The notes: generated by a model not told the origin, from the sequence alone. A stretch of 64,000 nt of DNA from Rhodanobacter sp. MP7CTX1 (GCF_014205795.1 NZ_JACHCN010000008.1:124001-188000), one strand, 5' to 3'. Numbered from the stretch's first letter, positions 9,208 to 19,857 are shown. Numbers and translations: made by a program.

Positions 9208-9431
9208 CAGGGAATTCGAGCTTCAAACGGTGCCACGTAGATTAGCTCACGAACTCTCGTCCGTCCGTTGTCGGCCGCTCAGTTTCCAGTGGACAAACCA
9301 TGCTTTCCGCGACACAGAGTGCATCCCGTTAAAGATTCAGAGTCCTGTTCAGTGAAGCTTGAGCGATGTGGTGAGGCAGGTACATTCCCACCGGAAGGTC
9401 CGCTCTCGACTGAGGGGGAGCGGCTCAACCT

Positions 9432-9992
9432 TTATCGCACCGGATACGCCGTATAAATGTAATCCTGCGACGCCACGGGCGTGTGGCAAGCATATCCACA
9501 CTCTGGTCCCGTCACTGATGGTTTGAACGTCCGCGATGGCGTGTCGTAAGTGAATTGGGCATAGGCCCACCCATGCGTGTTCGGGAATCTTTTGGAGTCC
9601 TTCTCGATAAAGGAGAGCGACTTCAAGGTGTCCGGTACGTGGACGAAGTATGGGGCTTTCGTATTGACCTTCTTGAGCCATTCTATTTTTACGACCTTGG
9701 AGCCTTCAGGGAAGGTCTTGCCGTTACTCGGAACGCCATCTTTGTAAGCCTGGATCATCGTGTCGTTAGCCAGTATCGCTTTCACGCTGGTCTTGGTTTC
9801 ACTGACTGCGACAGTTTGCCAACCGTCGTATCCCCTGAAATCAGAAAACGCGAGGCCCCCACCGGGAACGGTCAGAGAGTACCTGTCCTGCGTTGAATTA
9901 TCCTGCGCGGCGAGTGCAATGCTTCCAATGCTGCCGATAACAGCTACCGTTGCGGCAACGCCTACGACTTGGGTGATGTTTTTTGACTTCAT
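9432..9992 (-). CDS. Cytochrome P460 family protein, periplasmic c-type haem protein
   Basis: The protein has 186 aa with an N-terminal signal (hydrophobic residues about 8-28, ending ALAAQ). The domain begins around FSDFRGYDGWQTVAVSET and carries a single c-type haem site CGYACH at about residues 165-170, near the C-terminus, as is typical of cytochrome P460. Characterised members oxidise hydroxylamine or bind NO, with the haem cross-linked to a lysine; whether this one does so is not shown by the sequence. No haem-maturation genes are nearby. Export to the periplasm is required for haem attachment. Confidence 0.85.
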   Translation of the reverse strand: MKSKNITQVVGVAATVAVIGSIGSIALAAQDNSTQDRYSLTVPGGGLAFSDFRGYDGWQTVAVSETKTSVKAILANDTMIQAYKDGVPSNGKTFPEGSKVVKIEWLKKVNTKAPYFVHVPDTLKSLSFIEKDSKRFPNTHGWAYAQFTYDTPSRTFKPSVTGPECGYACHTPVASQDYIYTAYPVR

Positions 9993-10110
9993 ATCAAGTC
10001 TCTCTCATCCAGGAAGGATTGATCGCTCAATAGAAGTGCTCGCTGCGCGGGCACCTTCCACGCGAACCCCGTGAATATCACGCGCGGCGTCACAAGGAGG
10101 TCGCATCAAG

Positions 10111-10200
10111 GTGAAAAGCATCTTAAGCAAACGTCGCGCAATGAAAATCGGCGAATCCATCGTGATTTCAGAGCTACAACGATTTGTGGTACCGGTCTGA
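10111..10200 (+). CDS. Possible 29-aa small ORF
   Basis: A GTG-started frame follows a textbook ribosome site (AAGGAGG at 10094-10100) and ends at TGA 10198-10200. The peptide is basic and short with no recognised family. The strong ribosome site is the only real support. The rest of the interval 9993-10527 contains no other gene I can support. Confidence 0.22.
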   Translation: MKSILSKRRAMKIGESIVISELQRFVVPV

Positions 10201-10340
10201 ACCTCGGCCGGCGCTTCCGCGCCAGTGCTCGCCTCATTCCCGGGCTGCGTTGATCCTCTGCACCGGCCTGTCCGCCGGTGGTCGGTGCCTCGCGGCGGCT
10301 AGTTTGGTAGCGGGGGTTCTTCCAACGGTGGCAGCCCGCC

Positions 10341-10358
10341 TTTATACCGTCTTGATAC
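10341..10358 (+). promoter_or_regulatory. Candidate KdpE-binding/kdp promoter site
   Basis: TTTATACCGTCTTGATAC lies about 170 bp before kdpF. It resembles the TTTATAC...TTTACA type T-rich site bound by KdpE in E. coli. The second half is imperfect, so this is an inference from position and partial match. Confidence 0.35.
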
Positions 10359-10527
10359 GCCAGGGCAGATTCTCAGCGCCATCTTGAGGCACGCGTCCCT
10401 AGCATGAGAGGTCTTCTTCTCTTGTAGGCACGACGATGCACGCCATCCACCTATCGTTACCACCCGTGGTTCCCGCCGCGATGTCCCCGATCGCGTGGCC
10501 GTTTGTTTCTTGCTCGAGGCAGACGCC

Positions 10528-10608
10528 GTGATCTGGCTGGGCGTGCTCTGCCTGGCAGCCCTATTTGGGTACTTGCTCTACGCCTTGATCAAGCCCGAGC
10601 GCTTCTAG
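10528..10608 (+). CDS. kdpF: KdpF, small subunit of the Kdp K+-ATPase
   Basis: This 26-aa single-helix peptide starts at GTG 10528 (VIWLGVLCLAALFGYLLYAL, then IKPERF). The length, the single hydrophobic helix and the ending KPERF are diagnostic of KdpF, which stabilises the KdpABC complex in the inner membrane. It opens the kdp operon. Confidence 0.85.
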   Translation: MIWLGVLCLAALFGYLLYALIKPERF

Positions 10609-10642
10609 TTCGCGCCCTCGCCATCCAGGACCAAGGAAATTT

Positions 10643-10726
10643 ATGTATGACTTCGTATTTGTCGCGGTGACGCTGGCCTTCTTCGTCACCACGGCCGCGT
10701 TCATCGTCGCGATGGACAGGATCTGA
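10643..10726 (+). CDS. 27-aa single-pass membrane peptide inside the kdp operon
   Basis: A frame from ATG 10643 with AAGGAAA upstream encodes a single hydrophobic helix (MYDFVFVAVTLAFFVTTAAF, then IVAMDRI) and ends 12 bp before kdpA. Similar tiny hydrophobic proteins occur at this place in some proteobacterial kdp operons. It could be a second KdpF-like accessory peptide; the role is unknown. Confidence 0.55.
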   Translation: MYDFVFVAVTLAFFVTTAAFIVAMDRI

Positions 10727-10738
10727 GGACACCACCAC

Positions 10739-12442
10739 ATGTCACTTGATTACGCACAATTTGCCATCGTCGTGGCGGGGATGCTTTTGTTGGTAGGCGC
10801 CGGAGGCACCTGGCTGACGCGTGTCCTGACGAGTCCTCACCACGGCTCACCCGAACGCCTGACGTATCGGTTGCTCAGCGTCGACCCCGGCGAAGCCATG
10901 GGTTGGAAGCGCTATGGGCTGGCCTTGCTTCTCAGCAACGCCGCTATGCTGCTGCTCGGCTATCTACTGCTACGTATCCAGGGTCTGCTGCCGTTCGACT
11001 CATTGCAGCGTGCCGCGCAGACCCCCGACTTGGCGTTCAATACGGCGGCCTCGTTCGTCACCAATACCAATTGGCAGTCTTACTCGGGCGAGTCGAGCCT
11101 GTCGAACTTCTCGCAAATGGCCGTCATCACTTTTCTGATGGTGATGAGTGCGGCGGCGGGCATCGCTGGCTGCGCGGCGTTCATTCGCGGACTGAGCCGC
11201 AAGTGCACGAACGATCTCGGCAACTACTGGGTCGATCTGGTTCGGGTGACCTATCGCGTGCTGCTGCCAGCATGTCTTGTGCTCGCGCTGGTCTATGTGT
11301 GGCAGGGCATTCCGCAGACACTGACCGACGCCGTCAACGCGACGACGCTGGAAGGGGTGAAGCAGCAGATTCTGATGGGTCCGGTCGCCAGTCTCGAAGC
11401 GATCAAGCACATCGGCACCAACGGTGGTGGCTTCTTCGGCATGAATGCTGCACATCCGTTCGAAAATCCCACGCCGCTTACCAACACGTTGCACATGCTG
11501 GCAATGCTGCTGATTCCTTCGGCACTGACCTACACCTTCGGCAGCATGCTGATGCGCCGTCGCCAGGGCTGGGCTTTCCTTGCCGCATTTCTGGTGATGT
11601 TCGTCGGCTTCCTGGCGCTGGTCTACCACGCCGAGCAACAAGGCAATCCGATGCTCACGCAGGCAGGTGCCGATCAGCAGTGGAGCGCACTGCAATCGGG
11701 CGGCAACCTGGAAGGTAAGGAAATGCGCTTCGGCATCGCGCAGACCAGCGTGTTCGTGGCCGTCACCACGGCGGCGACGACGGGTTCAGTCAATGCGATG
11801 CACGATTCACTCACGCCGATGGGCGGGCTGGTTCCGCTTGCGCTGATGATGATGAATGACGTCTTCGGTGGTGTCGGCGTGGGGTTCATCAACCTTGTCG
11901 GCTACGCCATCCTGACCGTGTTCCTGGTTGGCATGATGATCGGGCGAACGCCGGAGTTTCTCGGCAAGAAGATCGAGGCGCGTGAGATGAAGCTGGTGAT
12001 GTTTGCCGTGCTCGCGCATCCGTTCTGCATTCTCGGGCTTACGGCGTTGGCGGCGGTGTGGCCTACCACGGCCGCAAGTTTGAACAACACCGGTCCGCAC
12101 GGTTTCAGCGAATTGCTCTACGCCTATACATCGGGCACGGCGAACAACGGCTCCGCATTCGGCGGACTCAATACGAACACGCCTTTCTTCAACACCACGA
12201 TCGGTCTGGCGATGCTGTTTGGCCGCTATTTCACCCTGCTGCCGATGCTCGCCGTGGCCGGATCGCTGGCTGCGAAGAAGTCGGTTCCCGAAGGTCCGGG
12301 CACGTTGCCTACGGCGACGCCGCTGTTCACCGGCCTGTTGATCTTCGTCATCCTGGTGGTGGGTGGTCTCACCTTCCTGCCGGTACTCGCACTCGGACCG
12401 ATCATCGAGCACTTGCTGATGTCGGCCGGTCAATTGTTCTGA
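10739..12442 (+). CDS. kdpA: Potassium-transporting ATPase subunit KdpA
   Basis: The 567-aa protein has ten or more membrane segments and belongs to the superfamily of K+ transporters. The selectivity-filter type loops are visible: [47 protein letters not shown] and [14 protein letters not shown]. KdpA forms the K+-selective channel of the high-affinity KdpFABC uptake pump in the inner membrane. The start at ATG 10739 gives the usual length. It is followed 10 bp later by kdpC, not kdpB. Confidence 0.96.
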   Translation: MSLDYAQFAIVVAGMLLLVGAGGTWLTRVLTSPHHGSPERLTYRLLSVDPGEAMGWKRYGLALLLSNAAMLLLGYLLLRIQGLLPFDSLQRAAQTPDLAFNTAASFVTNTNWQSYSGESSLSNFSQMAVITFLMVMSAAAGIAGCAAFIRGLSRKCTNDLGNYWVDLVRVTYRVLLPACLVLALVYVWQGIPQTLTDAVNATTLEGVKQQILMGPVASLEAIKHIGTNGGGFFGMNAAHPFENPTPLTNTLHMLAMLLIPSALTYTFGSMLMRRRQGWAFLAAFLVMFVGFLALVYHAEQQGNPMLTQAGADQQWSALQSGGNLEGKEMRFGIAQTSVFVAVTTAATTGSVNAMHDSLTPMGGLVPLALMMMNDVFGGVGVGFINLVGYAILTVFLVGMMIGRTPEFLGKKIEAREMKLVMFAVLAHPFCILGLTALAAVWPTTAASLNNTGPHGFSELLYAYTSGTANNGSAFGGLNTNTPFFNTTIGLAMLFGRYFTLLPMLAVAGSLAAKKSVPEGPGTLPTATPLFTGLLIFVILVVGGLTFLPVLALGPIIEHLLMSAGQLF

Positions 12443-12452
12443 GGGTTTTACC

Positions 12453-13124
12453 ATGATCGATAACCGATCGACCTCGCTCGCTCCTGCTGGAAACGTGCGT
12501 CAGCTGATCCGTCCCGCCCTGGTATCGGCCGTGCTGTTCATGCTGCTCACTGGGCTAGCCTATCCGCTCGCGACCACCGGCCTGGCGCAGTTATTGTTTC
12601 CTGTGCAGGCGGGCGGAAGCCTTATTGGCCATCACGATCAGTGGAGTGGCTCTGCCCTGATTGGCCAGGATTTCAAGCAGGCGCGTTACTTTCATCCACG
12701 TCCCAGCGCCACGACCGGCACTGATCCTGCCAACGCCAGCCTGACCGTTGACCAGCCGTACAACGCGGCCCTCAGTGGCGCGAGCAACCTGGGTCCGACC
12801 AGCAAGAAGCTGTTTGATCAAGTGAGCGCGCGAGCGCGCGCTTATCGGAACGAGAACCATCTGGCCGCGGCCGCACTTGTCCCGGTGGATGCGGTCACCG
12901 CGTCTGCATCGGGGCTTGATCCTGATATCTCGCTGGCCAACGCGCACCTGCAGGTGGAACGCGTTGCCAACGTGCGTGGATTGTCCGCGCCGCAAGTGCA
13001 GGCGCTGGTCGATAAACAAACCTCGCCGCGCCAACTTGGCGTGCTCGGCGAGCCGCGTGTGAATGTGCTCCAGCTCAACCTGGCGCTTGACGCCATGGCG
13101 GCGCGCGCCGTCGCGACGCCGTAA
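12453..13124 (+). CDS. kdpC: Potassium-transporting ATPase subunit KdpC
   Basis: The 223-aa protein has one N-terminal membrane helix (residues about 20-45, [20 protein letters not shown]) and an outward domain with the conserved [19 protein letters not shown] and [20 protein letters not shown] motifs of KdpC. It is the catalytic chaperone that raises ATP affinity of KdpB. It lies between kdpA and kdpB, which departs from the usual kdpFABC order. The extra length relative to E. coli KdpC (190 aa) comes mainly from the N-terminus. Confidence 0.95.
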   Translation: MIDNRSTSLAPAGNVRQLIRPALVSAVLFMLLTGLAYPLATTGLAQLLFPVQAGGSLIGHHDQWSGSALIGQDFKQARYFHPRPSATTGTDPANASLTVDQPYNAALSGASNLGPTSKKLFDQVSARARAYRNENHLAAAALVPVDAVTASASGLDPDISLANAHLQVERVANVRGLSAPQVQALVDKQTSPRQLGVLGEPRVNVLQLNLALDAMAARAVATP

Positions 13125-13141
13125 TCAAGAGGCAAACCTTT

Positions 13142-15223
13142 ATGTCGCAGAACGAAACCTTGCTAGCAACCAACCCTGTCACGCGGCCGTACGCCACGTC
13201 GCCCGGCTGGGCCTCTGTGATTGCCGATGCATTCAGGAAGCTGGCGCCACAGGCGCAGTGGAAGAATCCGGTGATGTTCGTTGTCTACCTCGGCAGCATG
13301 GCTACCACGCTGCTATGGGTGCGCGCGTTGCTGGGTCACGGCGACGCGCCGACCGGATTCATCTTCGCGATTGCCGTGTGGCTGTGGTTCACGGTCATCT
13401 TTGCCAATGCGGCGGAAGCGCTCGCTGAAGGCCGTGGCAAGGCGCAGGCTGCCGCCCTGCGCGCATCGCGGCAGCGGGTGTACGCCAAGGTGCTGCGTGA
13501 GCCGCGTTTCAACTCCAGCTGGTACATGGCGACCAGCGAAGAGGTCACCGCGGGCATGCTGGTACTTGTTGAGGCGGGCGATACGGTTCCTGCGGACGGC
13601 GAAGTCGTGCTTGGAGTGGCATCGGTCGACGAGTCGGCCATCACCGGCGAGTCTGCGCCGGTGGTGCGTGAGTCCGGCGGTGATTTCTGCTCGGTCACCG
13701 GCGGTACGCGTGTCTTGTCCGACTGGATCATCGTAAGGGTGACTGCCAACCCCGGCGAAACCTTCCTCGACCGCATGATCGCGATGGTCGAAGGGGCCAA
13801 GCGCAACAAGACGCCCAACGAGATTGCGCTGACGATTCTGCTGGTCGCGCTGACGCTCATCTTCCTGATGGTCTGCGCCACGTTGCTACCGTTTTCCAGC
13901 ATGAGCGTGGCGCTCAATGGATCGGGCAAGATAGTAAGTGTCACGGTGCTTATCGCGCTGCTGGTGTGTCTTATCCCGACCACCATCGGTGCCTTGCTGT
14001 CTGCCATCGGCATCGCGGGCATGAGCCGCATGCTCAAGGCCAATGTCGTGGCGATCTCGGGACGCGCGATCGAGGCAGCTGGCGACGTCGATGTATTGCT
14101 GCTCGACAAGACCGGCACGATCACCCTGGGAAATCGCGAAGCCTCGGCCTTTCTGCCGGCGACCGGCATAGATGAGGCCAGCCTGGCCGATGCTGCCCAA
14201 CTGGCTTCGATGGCCGATGAAACACCCGAGGGCCGCTCCATCATGGTGCTCGCCAAGCAGCGTTTCGGCCTGCGCGGGCGATCGCTTGGCGATAGTCAGC
14301 CGGTACCCTTCAGCGCACGTACGCGTATGAGTGGCGTGGACATGGATGGTCGATCCATCCGCAAAGGCGCGGCATCCGCGATCCGCGAGCACGTCCAGTC
14401 ACTCGGCGGTATCTATCCCGCCGATGTCGAACGTAGCGTCGATGAAGTGTCGCGCCGTGGCAGTACGCCACTGGTGGTGGCCGATGGCTCGCGCATTTTG
14501 GGCGTGGTCGAGCTCAAGGACATCGTCAAGGGAGGCATCCGCGAGCAATTCGCCAAGCTGCATCTGATGGGTATCAAGACGGTGATGGTCACCGGCGACA
14601 ACCGGCTTACCGCAGCGGCCATTGCGGCCGAGGCGGGAGTGAACGATTTTCTCGCCGAAGCGACGCCAGAGGACAAGCTGAAGCTGATTCGTCAGTACCA
14701 GGCAGAAGGCTGGCTGGTAGCGATGACTGGCGATGGCACGAACGATGCGCCCGCGCTGGCCCAGGCCGACGTGGCCGTGGCGATGAATAGCGGCACGCAG
14801 GCGGCGAAGGAGGCGGGCAACATGGTCGACCTCGACAGCAACCCGACCAAGTTGCTGCAGGTCGTCGAGGTGGGCAAGCAGATGATCATGACGCGCGGCG
14901 CCCTGACGACATTCAGTGTCGCCAATGATCTGGCCAAGTACTTCGCGATCATTCCGGCGGCGTTCGTGGCGACGTATCCGCCCCTGGCCAAGTTGAACGT
15001 GATGGGCCTGCACAGCCCCACGTCGGCGATCCTGTCCGCCGTGATTTTCAATGCCTTGATCATCGTCGTGCTGGTGCCTCTGGCATTGCGCGGTGTGCGC
15101 TATCGCGCCGCCTCGGCCCAGCAGCTGCTTTGGCGCAATCTCCTGATCTACGGCGTGGGCGGTCTCATCGCGCCGTTTGTCGGGATCAAGCTGATCGATC
15201 TTCTGCTCACGCCGTTCATGTGA
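13142..15223 (+). CDS. kdpB: Potassium-transporting ATPase ATP-binding subunit KdpB
   Basis: The 693-aa P-type ATPase has the actuator motif ITGESAPV, the phosphorylated Asp322 in DKTGTIT, and the hinge motifs [21 protein letters not shown]. Membrane segments are grouped at residues about 40-95, 230-285 and 600-690, as in KdpB. It couples ATP hydrolysis to K+ import through KdpA. It is the last structural gene, 17 bp after kdpC and followed after 77 bp by kdpD. Confidence 0.97.
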   Translation: MSQNETLLATNPVTRPYATSPGWASVIADAFRKLAPQAQWKNPVMFVVYLGSMATTLLWVRALLGHGDAPTGFIFAIAVWLWFTVIFANAAEALAEGRGKAQAAALRASRQRVYAKVLREPRFNSSWYMATSEEVTAGMLVLVEAGDTVPADGEVVLGVASVDESAITGESAPVVRESGGDFCSVTGGTRVLSDWIIVRVTANPGETFLDRMIAMVEGAKRNKTPNEIALTILLVALTLIFLMVCATLLPFSSMSVALNGSGKIVSVTVLIALLVCLIPTTIGALLSAIGIAGMSRMLKANVVAISGRAIEAAGDVDVLLLDKTGTITLGNREASAFLPATGIDEASLADAAQLASMADETPEGRSIMVLAKQRFGLRGRSLGDSQPVPFSARTRMSGVDMDGRSIRKGAASAIREHVQSLGGIYPADVERSVDEVSRRGSTPLVVADGSRILGVVELKDIVKGGIREQFAKLHLMGIKTVMVTGDNRLTAAAIAAEAGVNDFLAEATPEDKLKLIRQYQAEGWLVAMTGDGTNDAPALAQADVAVAMNSGTQAAKEAGNMVDLDSNPTKLLQVVEVGKQMIMTRGALTTFSVANDLAKYFAIIPAAFVATYPPLAKLNVMGLHSPTSAILSAVIFNALIIVVLVPLALRGVRYRAASAQQLLWRNLLIYGVGGLIAPFVGIKLIDLLLTPFM

Positions 15224-15300
15224 GCTGGAACGCGGGTCCTCCGGTCGTGTCGTCCGCGCGAGTATCATGGGTGTCATCCGTCCGGAGGCGGCGGCACCTC

Positions 15301-17958
15301 ATGACAAGCGATAGACGGCCAGATCCGGACCAGCTTCTCGAAGCCATCACCGGCGAATTCAAGCGACAAGCGGGCGGCCGCCTCAGGATTTTCTTTGGCG
15401 CCTGCGCGGGGGTCGGCAAAACGTACGCGATGCTGCAGGCTGCGCATCGACAGCAGGAGAGCGGAGTTCACGTATGCGTCGGCGTGGTGGAGACCCACGA
15501 TCGCGCACCGATCAGCCGGTTGCTCGATGGCCTGCCGCAGCTGCCTGCTCGCGGGTTGCCCCATCAGTCGCCATCGCCGCAGGAGTTCGATCTCGATGGC
15601 GCTTTGGCGCTGCATCCGGACCTGGTGCTGATTGATGAACTGGCGCATGCCAATGCGCCGGGCAGTCGTCACGGCAGGCGCTGGCAGGACGTCGAGGAAC
15701 TGTTGCGTGCGGGGATCAGCGTGTACACCACGCTCAACGTCCAGCAGCTGGAAAGCCTGAACGATGTCGTTGGCGACATCACCGGGATCCGTGTGCGCGA
15801 AGTCGTGCCGGATCAATGTTTCGATGCGGCGCATGACGTAGTGCTGGTGGATCTTTCGCCGGAAGACCTGCTGCATCGGCTGGAGGACGGCGAGATCTAC
15901 CCGCCCGCGGCCGCACAGCAAGCCCGTAATCATTTTTTCCGCAAGGGCAATCTCGTCTCGCTGCGCGAGCTGGCGCTGCGGCGTCTGGCCGACCGGGTCA
16001 GTGTGGATGTCCGTGCGTACAGAAACCATCACGCCATCGACGGCGTCTGGCCAACCGATGAACGCCTGCTGGTCTGCGTGCGGGCGGATGTCGCTCACGA
16101 AAAATTGATACGCGAGGGCTCACGGCTCGCGCAACGGCTGCGTGCCGACTGGATGGTGGTGCATGTCGATGAGTCGCGGCGTAGCCGCCACCCGTTGGAA
16201 CGTGAGGCGTTGCTACGGCTGGCAAAGCTGGCCGAGAGCCTCGGTGCCGAGTTCCTGAGTATCCCGGGCGAGCATGTCGCCGACGCGTTGCTTGAATGCG
16301 TGCGCACCCGCAACGCGACCCGGCTTGTGCTGGGGCACCGCGAGGCGCGTTGGCGTTCGCCATGGCGCAAGTCACTTGCGCGTGTCATCGCTGAAGCCAA
16401 TCCCGAGGTGGGGCTGATTCTTCTGCAGCCGTCGCCACCATCGGCCATCCCGAGAAAGCGTATATCCAGGCCCAGCGTCGGGGCGAAGGCGCTCCTGCTG
16501 TCGCTACTGGCCTGCGGGCTGACCACGTTCGTGGCAGCATTGCTGCTGCGCGTGTTCGATCTGTCGAACGTCGTCATGCTGTTTCTGCTGACCGTCGTGC
16601 TCGTGGCGCTGCGTTGGGGCAAGGCCGCTGGCGCACTCGCGGCACTGGTCAGCGTGGCGAGTTTTGACTTCTTCTTCGTGCCGCCGATTCTGTCCTTCCA
16701 TGTTTCCGACACTCAATACATCTTCACCTTTGTGTTGATGCTGGTCGTGGCACTGGTCACCGGTCAACTGGCGGCGAGGCTGCGTTCGGAGGCGACGCTG
16801 GCAACAGCAGGCGAACGCCGTGCCACCGCACTGGCGCGTGTGGCGCGCGATCTGTCGGCAGCGATGACAACCGAACAGATCGTGGCGGTATGTACGGATA
16901 CCATCGCACCGATGTTTGCGTCGCGCGGCGCCCTGATGCTGCCGGATCTCGACGGACGCATACCGAACGACGCCGCGTTCGATGCCGGGGTCGCCCAATG
17001 GGTATACGAGCACGTGCAGCCCGCCGGCCACGGCAAGTCCACGTTGGCGAGTGCCGATGCCGAGTACCTTCCGTTGAAGGCCCCGCTGCGCACCCGAGGT
17101 GTGCTGGCCTTGCGTGCGGAAGGCCAGGCATCGGCCGCGGAGCCCGATGATCGCCGTCTGCTCGACGCCTGTTGCGCGCTCATCGCGCTGGCGCTTGAGC
17201 GCATCCATTTCGTCGATGTCGCACGCGACACATTGGTGCGGATGGAAGGGGAGCGACTGCGCCACACATTGTTGGCCGCCGTCTCGCACGACCTGAAAAC
17301 TCCGCTCACCGCCATCCGCGGTATGGCTGAAACCCTCGAAACCATGGAAGGCCTGTCGCGCGACGAACGTGATCTGCTCGCGCGATCCATCCACCAACAG
17401 GCCGATGCGTTGCACCGACTGGTCGTCAACTTGCTGGATCTTGCGCGGATGCAGAGCGATGGCGTCCGGCTCAACCTCGAGTGGCATGCCGTGAGTGAAA
17501 TCGTCGGTAGCGCGCTGGCAAGCCTGGGTACGACACTGGGCGATCGGCGCGTTCATGTCGATCTGCCGGCAGACCTCCCGTTGGTTGAGCTCGATGCGAA
17601 CCCGTTCGAGCGCGTCCTGGTCAACCTGCTGGACAACGCGGCGAAATACACGCCGGCCGAGGCCACGATCTGGATTCGCGCGATGGCCATGGGCGACACA
17701 ATGTACCTGTGCATTGACGATGATGGCCCCGGCCTGCCGTCTGGCTCCCAGCCGGAAGCACTATTCGAACCTTTTACCCGTGGAGTGAAGGAATCCTCGA
17801 TCACGGGCGTGGGGTTGGGCCTCGCGCTGTGTCGCAGTATCGTCGCCGCACACGGCGGGACGATCGAGGCGATGCCACTGATGCCGCGCGGTGCACGCTT
17901 CGAAATCCGCTTGCCGATCGGCAAGCAACCTGAAGTTGAAAGCGAGATGTTGCCATGA
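15301..17958 (+). CDS. kdpD: Sensor histidine kinase KdpD
   Basis: The protein has 885 aa from ATG 15301 (GGAGG upstream); a longer frame from 15130 would overlap kdpB and is unlikely. The N-terminal KdpD domain carries the Walker A sequence GACAGVGKTYAML (residues about 33-45) and LIDELAHANAPGSRH; a universal-stress-like domain follows (about 255-375). Four membrane helices occupy about 400-500, then a GAF-like region, HisKA with the phosphorylated His663 in AAVSHDLKTPLTAI, and the HATPase domain (LDNAAKYTP, DDDGPGLP, GVGLGLALC). It senses low K+ or turgor and phosphorylates KdpE. Its stop overlaps kdpE by ATGA. Confidence 0.96.
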   Translation: MTSDRRPDPDQLLEAITGEFKRQAGGRLRIFFGACAGVGKTYAMLQAAHRQQESGVHVCVGVVETHDRAPISRLLDGLPQLPARGLPHQSPSPQEFDLDGALALHPDLVLIDELAHANAPGSRHGRRWQDVEELLRAGISVYTTLNVQQLESLNDVVGDITGIRVREVVPDQCFDAAHDVVLVDLSPEDLLHRLEDGEIYPPAAAQQARNHFFRKGNLVSLRELALRRLADRVSVDVRAYRNHHAIDGVWPTDERLLVCVRADVAHEKLIREGSRLAQRLRADWMVVHVDESRRSRHPLEREALLRLAKLAESLGAEFLSIPGEHVADALLECVRTRNATRLVLGHREARWRSPWRKSLARVIAEANPEVGLILLQPSPPSAIPRKRISRPSVGAKALLLSLLACGLTTFVAALLLRVFDLSNVVMLFLLTVVLVALRWGKAAGALAALVSVASFDFFFVPPILSFHVSDTQYIFTFVLMLVVALVTGQLAARLRSEATLATAGERRATALARVARDLSAAMTTEQIVAVCTDTIAPMFASRGALMLPDLDGRIPNDAAFDAGVAQWVYEHVQPAGHGKSTLASADAEYLPLKAPLRTRGVLALRAEGQASAAEPDDRRLLDACCALIALALERIHFVDVARDTLVRMEGERLRHTLLAAVSHDLKTPLTAIRGMAETLETMEGLSRDERDLLARSIHQQADALHRLVVNLLDLARMQSDGVRLNLEWHAVSEIVGSALASLGTTLGDRRVHVDLPADLPLVELDANPFERVLVNLLDNAAKYTPAEATIWIRAMAMGDTMYLCIDDDGPGLPSGSQPEALFEPFTRGVKESSITGVGLGLALCRSIVAAHGGTIEAMPLMPRGARFEIRLPIGKQPEVESEMLP

Positions 17959-18662
17959 GCAAGCCGAGGATCCTGGTCGTCGAGGACGAAGCCGATATCC
18001 GCCACTTCATCCGCCTGTCGCTCGAGCGCGAGGACATGACGGTATTCGAGGCCGGCGACGCGATGCAGGCACGTATCGATGCGGCCAGTCGGCAGCCGCA
18101 GCTCGTCATCGTGGATCTCGGTCTGCCGGACGGCGATGGAAAGACATTCATCCGGCAATTGCGCGGATGGTCCACGGCGCCCGTCATCGTGCTTTCTGCG
18201 CGCGATCATGAGCAGGAAAAAGTCGACGCTCTTGAAGCCGGCGCCGATGACTATCTGGTGAAGCCGTTTGGCGTACCGGAACTGGTCGCCCGCGTCAGGG
18301 CCCAGCTGCGTCGTGCAAGCATCGTGGCGGGGGATGGGGTGGCGCCGTCGGCGCTGGTATTTGGTGCCGTCCGCGTGGACCTCGCCACTTACGTCGTCAC
18401 GCGGGATGGTGAGCCGGTGCATCTCACTCCCATCGAATTTCGACTGCTTGCGGCGCTGAGCCGGGGGCATGGCAAAGTCCTCACCTATCGCCAACTGCTG
18501 CTCGACGTGTGGGGACCCGGTTACGCCGATCGTCCTCACTACGTGCGCGTCTACATGGCCAATCTGCGACAGAAGCTCGAAGACGATCCGGCGCGACCGC
18601 AGTACCTGATGACTGAATTGCAGGTCGGTTACCGTCTGGCCGGTTTGGGGAAGGGGAGCTGA
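17955..18662 (+). CDS. kdpE: Response regulator KdpE (OmpR/PhoB class)
   Basis: The 235-aa protein has a receiver domain with the acidic cluster VEDEAD, the phosphoacceptor Asp54 in VIVDLGLPDGDG and Lys in YLVKPFG, followed by an OmpR-type winged helix (about 135-230: LTPIEFRLLAAL, RPHYVRVYMANLRQKLE). It is translationally coupled to kdpD (4-bp overlap). When phosphorylated it activates the kdp structural genes; a candidate site is at 10341-10358. Confidence 0.95.
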   Translation: MSKPRILVVEDEADIRHFIRLSLEREDMTVFEAGDAMQARIDAASRQPQLVIVDLGLPDGDGKTFIRQLRGWSTAPVIVLSARDHEQEKVDALEAGADDYLVKPFGVPELVARVRAQLRRASIVAGDGVAPSALVFGAVRVDLATYVVTRDGEPVHLTPIEFRLLAALSRGHGKVLTYRQLLLDVWGPGYADRPHYVRVYMANLRQKLEDDPARPQYLMTELQVGYRLAGLGKGS

Positions 18663-18713
18663 TCTCCGGTCAGCTCCCCTGCGCGAGATCGTCACGCGCA
18701 TCCCGGGGCGTCT

Positions 18714-19490
18714 TTAGAACGTTGCCTTGAGCGCGGCGACCACGCGCGATTGATAGATATCGCCCACGGCATGCTGGTCAGTGTCCCAGTAGCGAATATC
18801 CAGCGACGTGTGGTCGTTGATGGCGTAGGTGATGCCGGCGTTCCAGGTGTTGTAGTTGAAACTCTCGGCACTCCCGCTGGCGGAGAGTGAAGCGTTCGCT
18901 TCGGTCTGGCGACCCACTGCAGCCGAAGCCGTCCAGGCCGAGTTGATGGCGTAGGCGATATTGGCTTCGGTGTAGAGCGCATGCTTTGCCATGCCGGGGA
19001 AGTTCGGCGAATACGCGACACCGCCTCCCAGCGTTACTGGACCAAACGCGTGAGTGGCGCGCAGATAACCCTCGGCATAGGACTCGCGGATATCCTGCGG
19101 CTGGTTTTTGTAGCCGTAGTAGATGTAGCCGAGATCGAAGTTGATGCCAGCCAGCGTCGGCCGCCAACCACCGTAGAGATCAACCTCCTGGCTGGTATGC
19201 GTATCGCCCGAGGGGCTGAAGTCGACATTGGACGACCATGCGCCGACATACCACTGGCTGAGATAGGTGGCATCGGCGCCAGCGAATCCCGACGGGTGAC
19301 CGTTGGTCTGGCTGATGCCCCGAAAGACGTAGTCAGACTGGGCGCCGACGTTATAGGTGATCTGCCAGTCCGGCGTCGCAGCTGCTGCAGTTGTAGTGGT
19401 AGGGGTGGATGCAGTGGCGTCTTGTGCAAGAGCATGGCTGCAAACGGCGAGTGGCAACAGGGACAGTACAAAGAGGGGAACCAATTTCAT
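18714..19490 (-). CDS. TorF family putative porin
   Basis: The 258-aa protein has a signal peptide (MKLVPLFVLSLLPLAVCSHA..LAQ). The mature part starts with the TorF hallmark YNVGAQSDYVFRGISQTNGHP and is built of alternating amphipathic strands with aromatic ends, closing with the terminal Phe (VVAALKATF) needed for outer-membrane insertion. The family has also been annotated as Gcw_chp; the transported substrate is not known. It converges on kdpE with only about 50 bp between them. Confidence 0.85.
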   Translation of the reverse strand: MKLVPLFVLSLLPLAVCSHALAQDATASTPTTTTAAAATPDWQITYNVGAQSDYVFRGISQTNGHPSGFAGADATYLSQWYVGAWSSNVDFSPSGDTHTSQEVDLYGGWRPTLAGINFDLGYIYYGYKNQPQDIRESYAEGYLRATHAFGPVTLGGGVAYSPNFPGMAKHALYTEANIAYAINSAWTASAAVGRQTEANASLSASGSAESFNYNTWNAGITYAINDHTSLDIRYWDTDQHAVGDIYQSRVVAALKATF

Positions 19491-19569
19491 CGTTATTCAT
19501 CCGGGTGTTGGACATGCGAACCGAGGTCGCATGTCGGAAAGGAACGGAGCGGATGTTAGAAACGACGGT

Positions 19570-19857
19570 CTAAAGATGGCGCTGAGTTTTGACGCAGGCC
19601 ATCAAGACGAAATAAAGACGACAGCAAGCGATCAGGAGGTCATCCACTACCCAAAGGCATGGGACGCAATGCGCATCGAGCACTCGCGCTAGCCAGCGGC
19701 GGTCGACGTCGGTCGGTACGGTCACTTCGCGAGAGCCCGGGAACACGTCGACCTGACAGCCGAATCGGGTCAGCGCATCGGTGATCCTCTGGATCGCGCA
19801 CGGGTCCTCGCGGCACAGGTGCAGCCGTCCGGGTGCAGCCTCGACCATGCGGCGCAC
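19570..19857 (-). CDS. Hypothetical protein of 95 aa
   Basis: The frame runs from ATG 19857 to a stop at 19570. The middle part (IQRITDALTRFGCQVDVFPG, REVTVPTDVDRRWLARVLDA) has credible protein composition, but the last 30 residues, rich in Cys and Leu, look less natural, so the true gene may be broken there. No family is recognised. The 274 bases from 19858 to 20131 show no gene. Confidence 0.35.
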   Translation of the reverse strand: MRRMVEAAPGRLHLCREDPCAIQRITDALTRFGCQVDVFPGSREVTVPTDVDRRWLARVLDAHCVPCLWVVDDLLIACCRLYFVLMACVKTQRHL

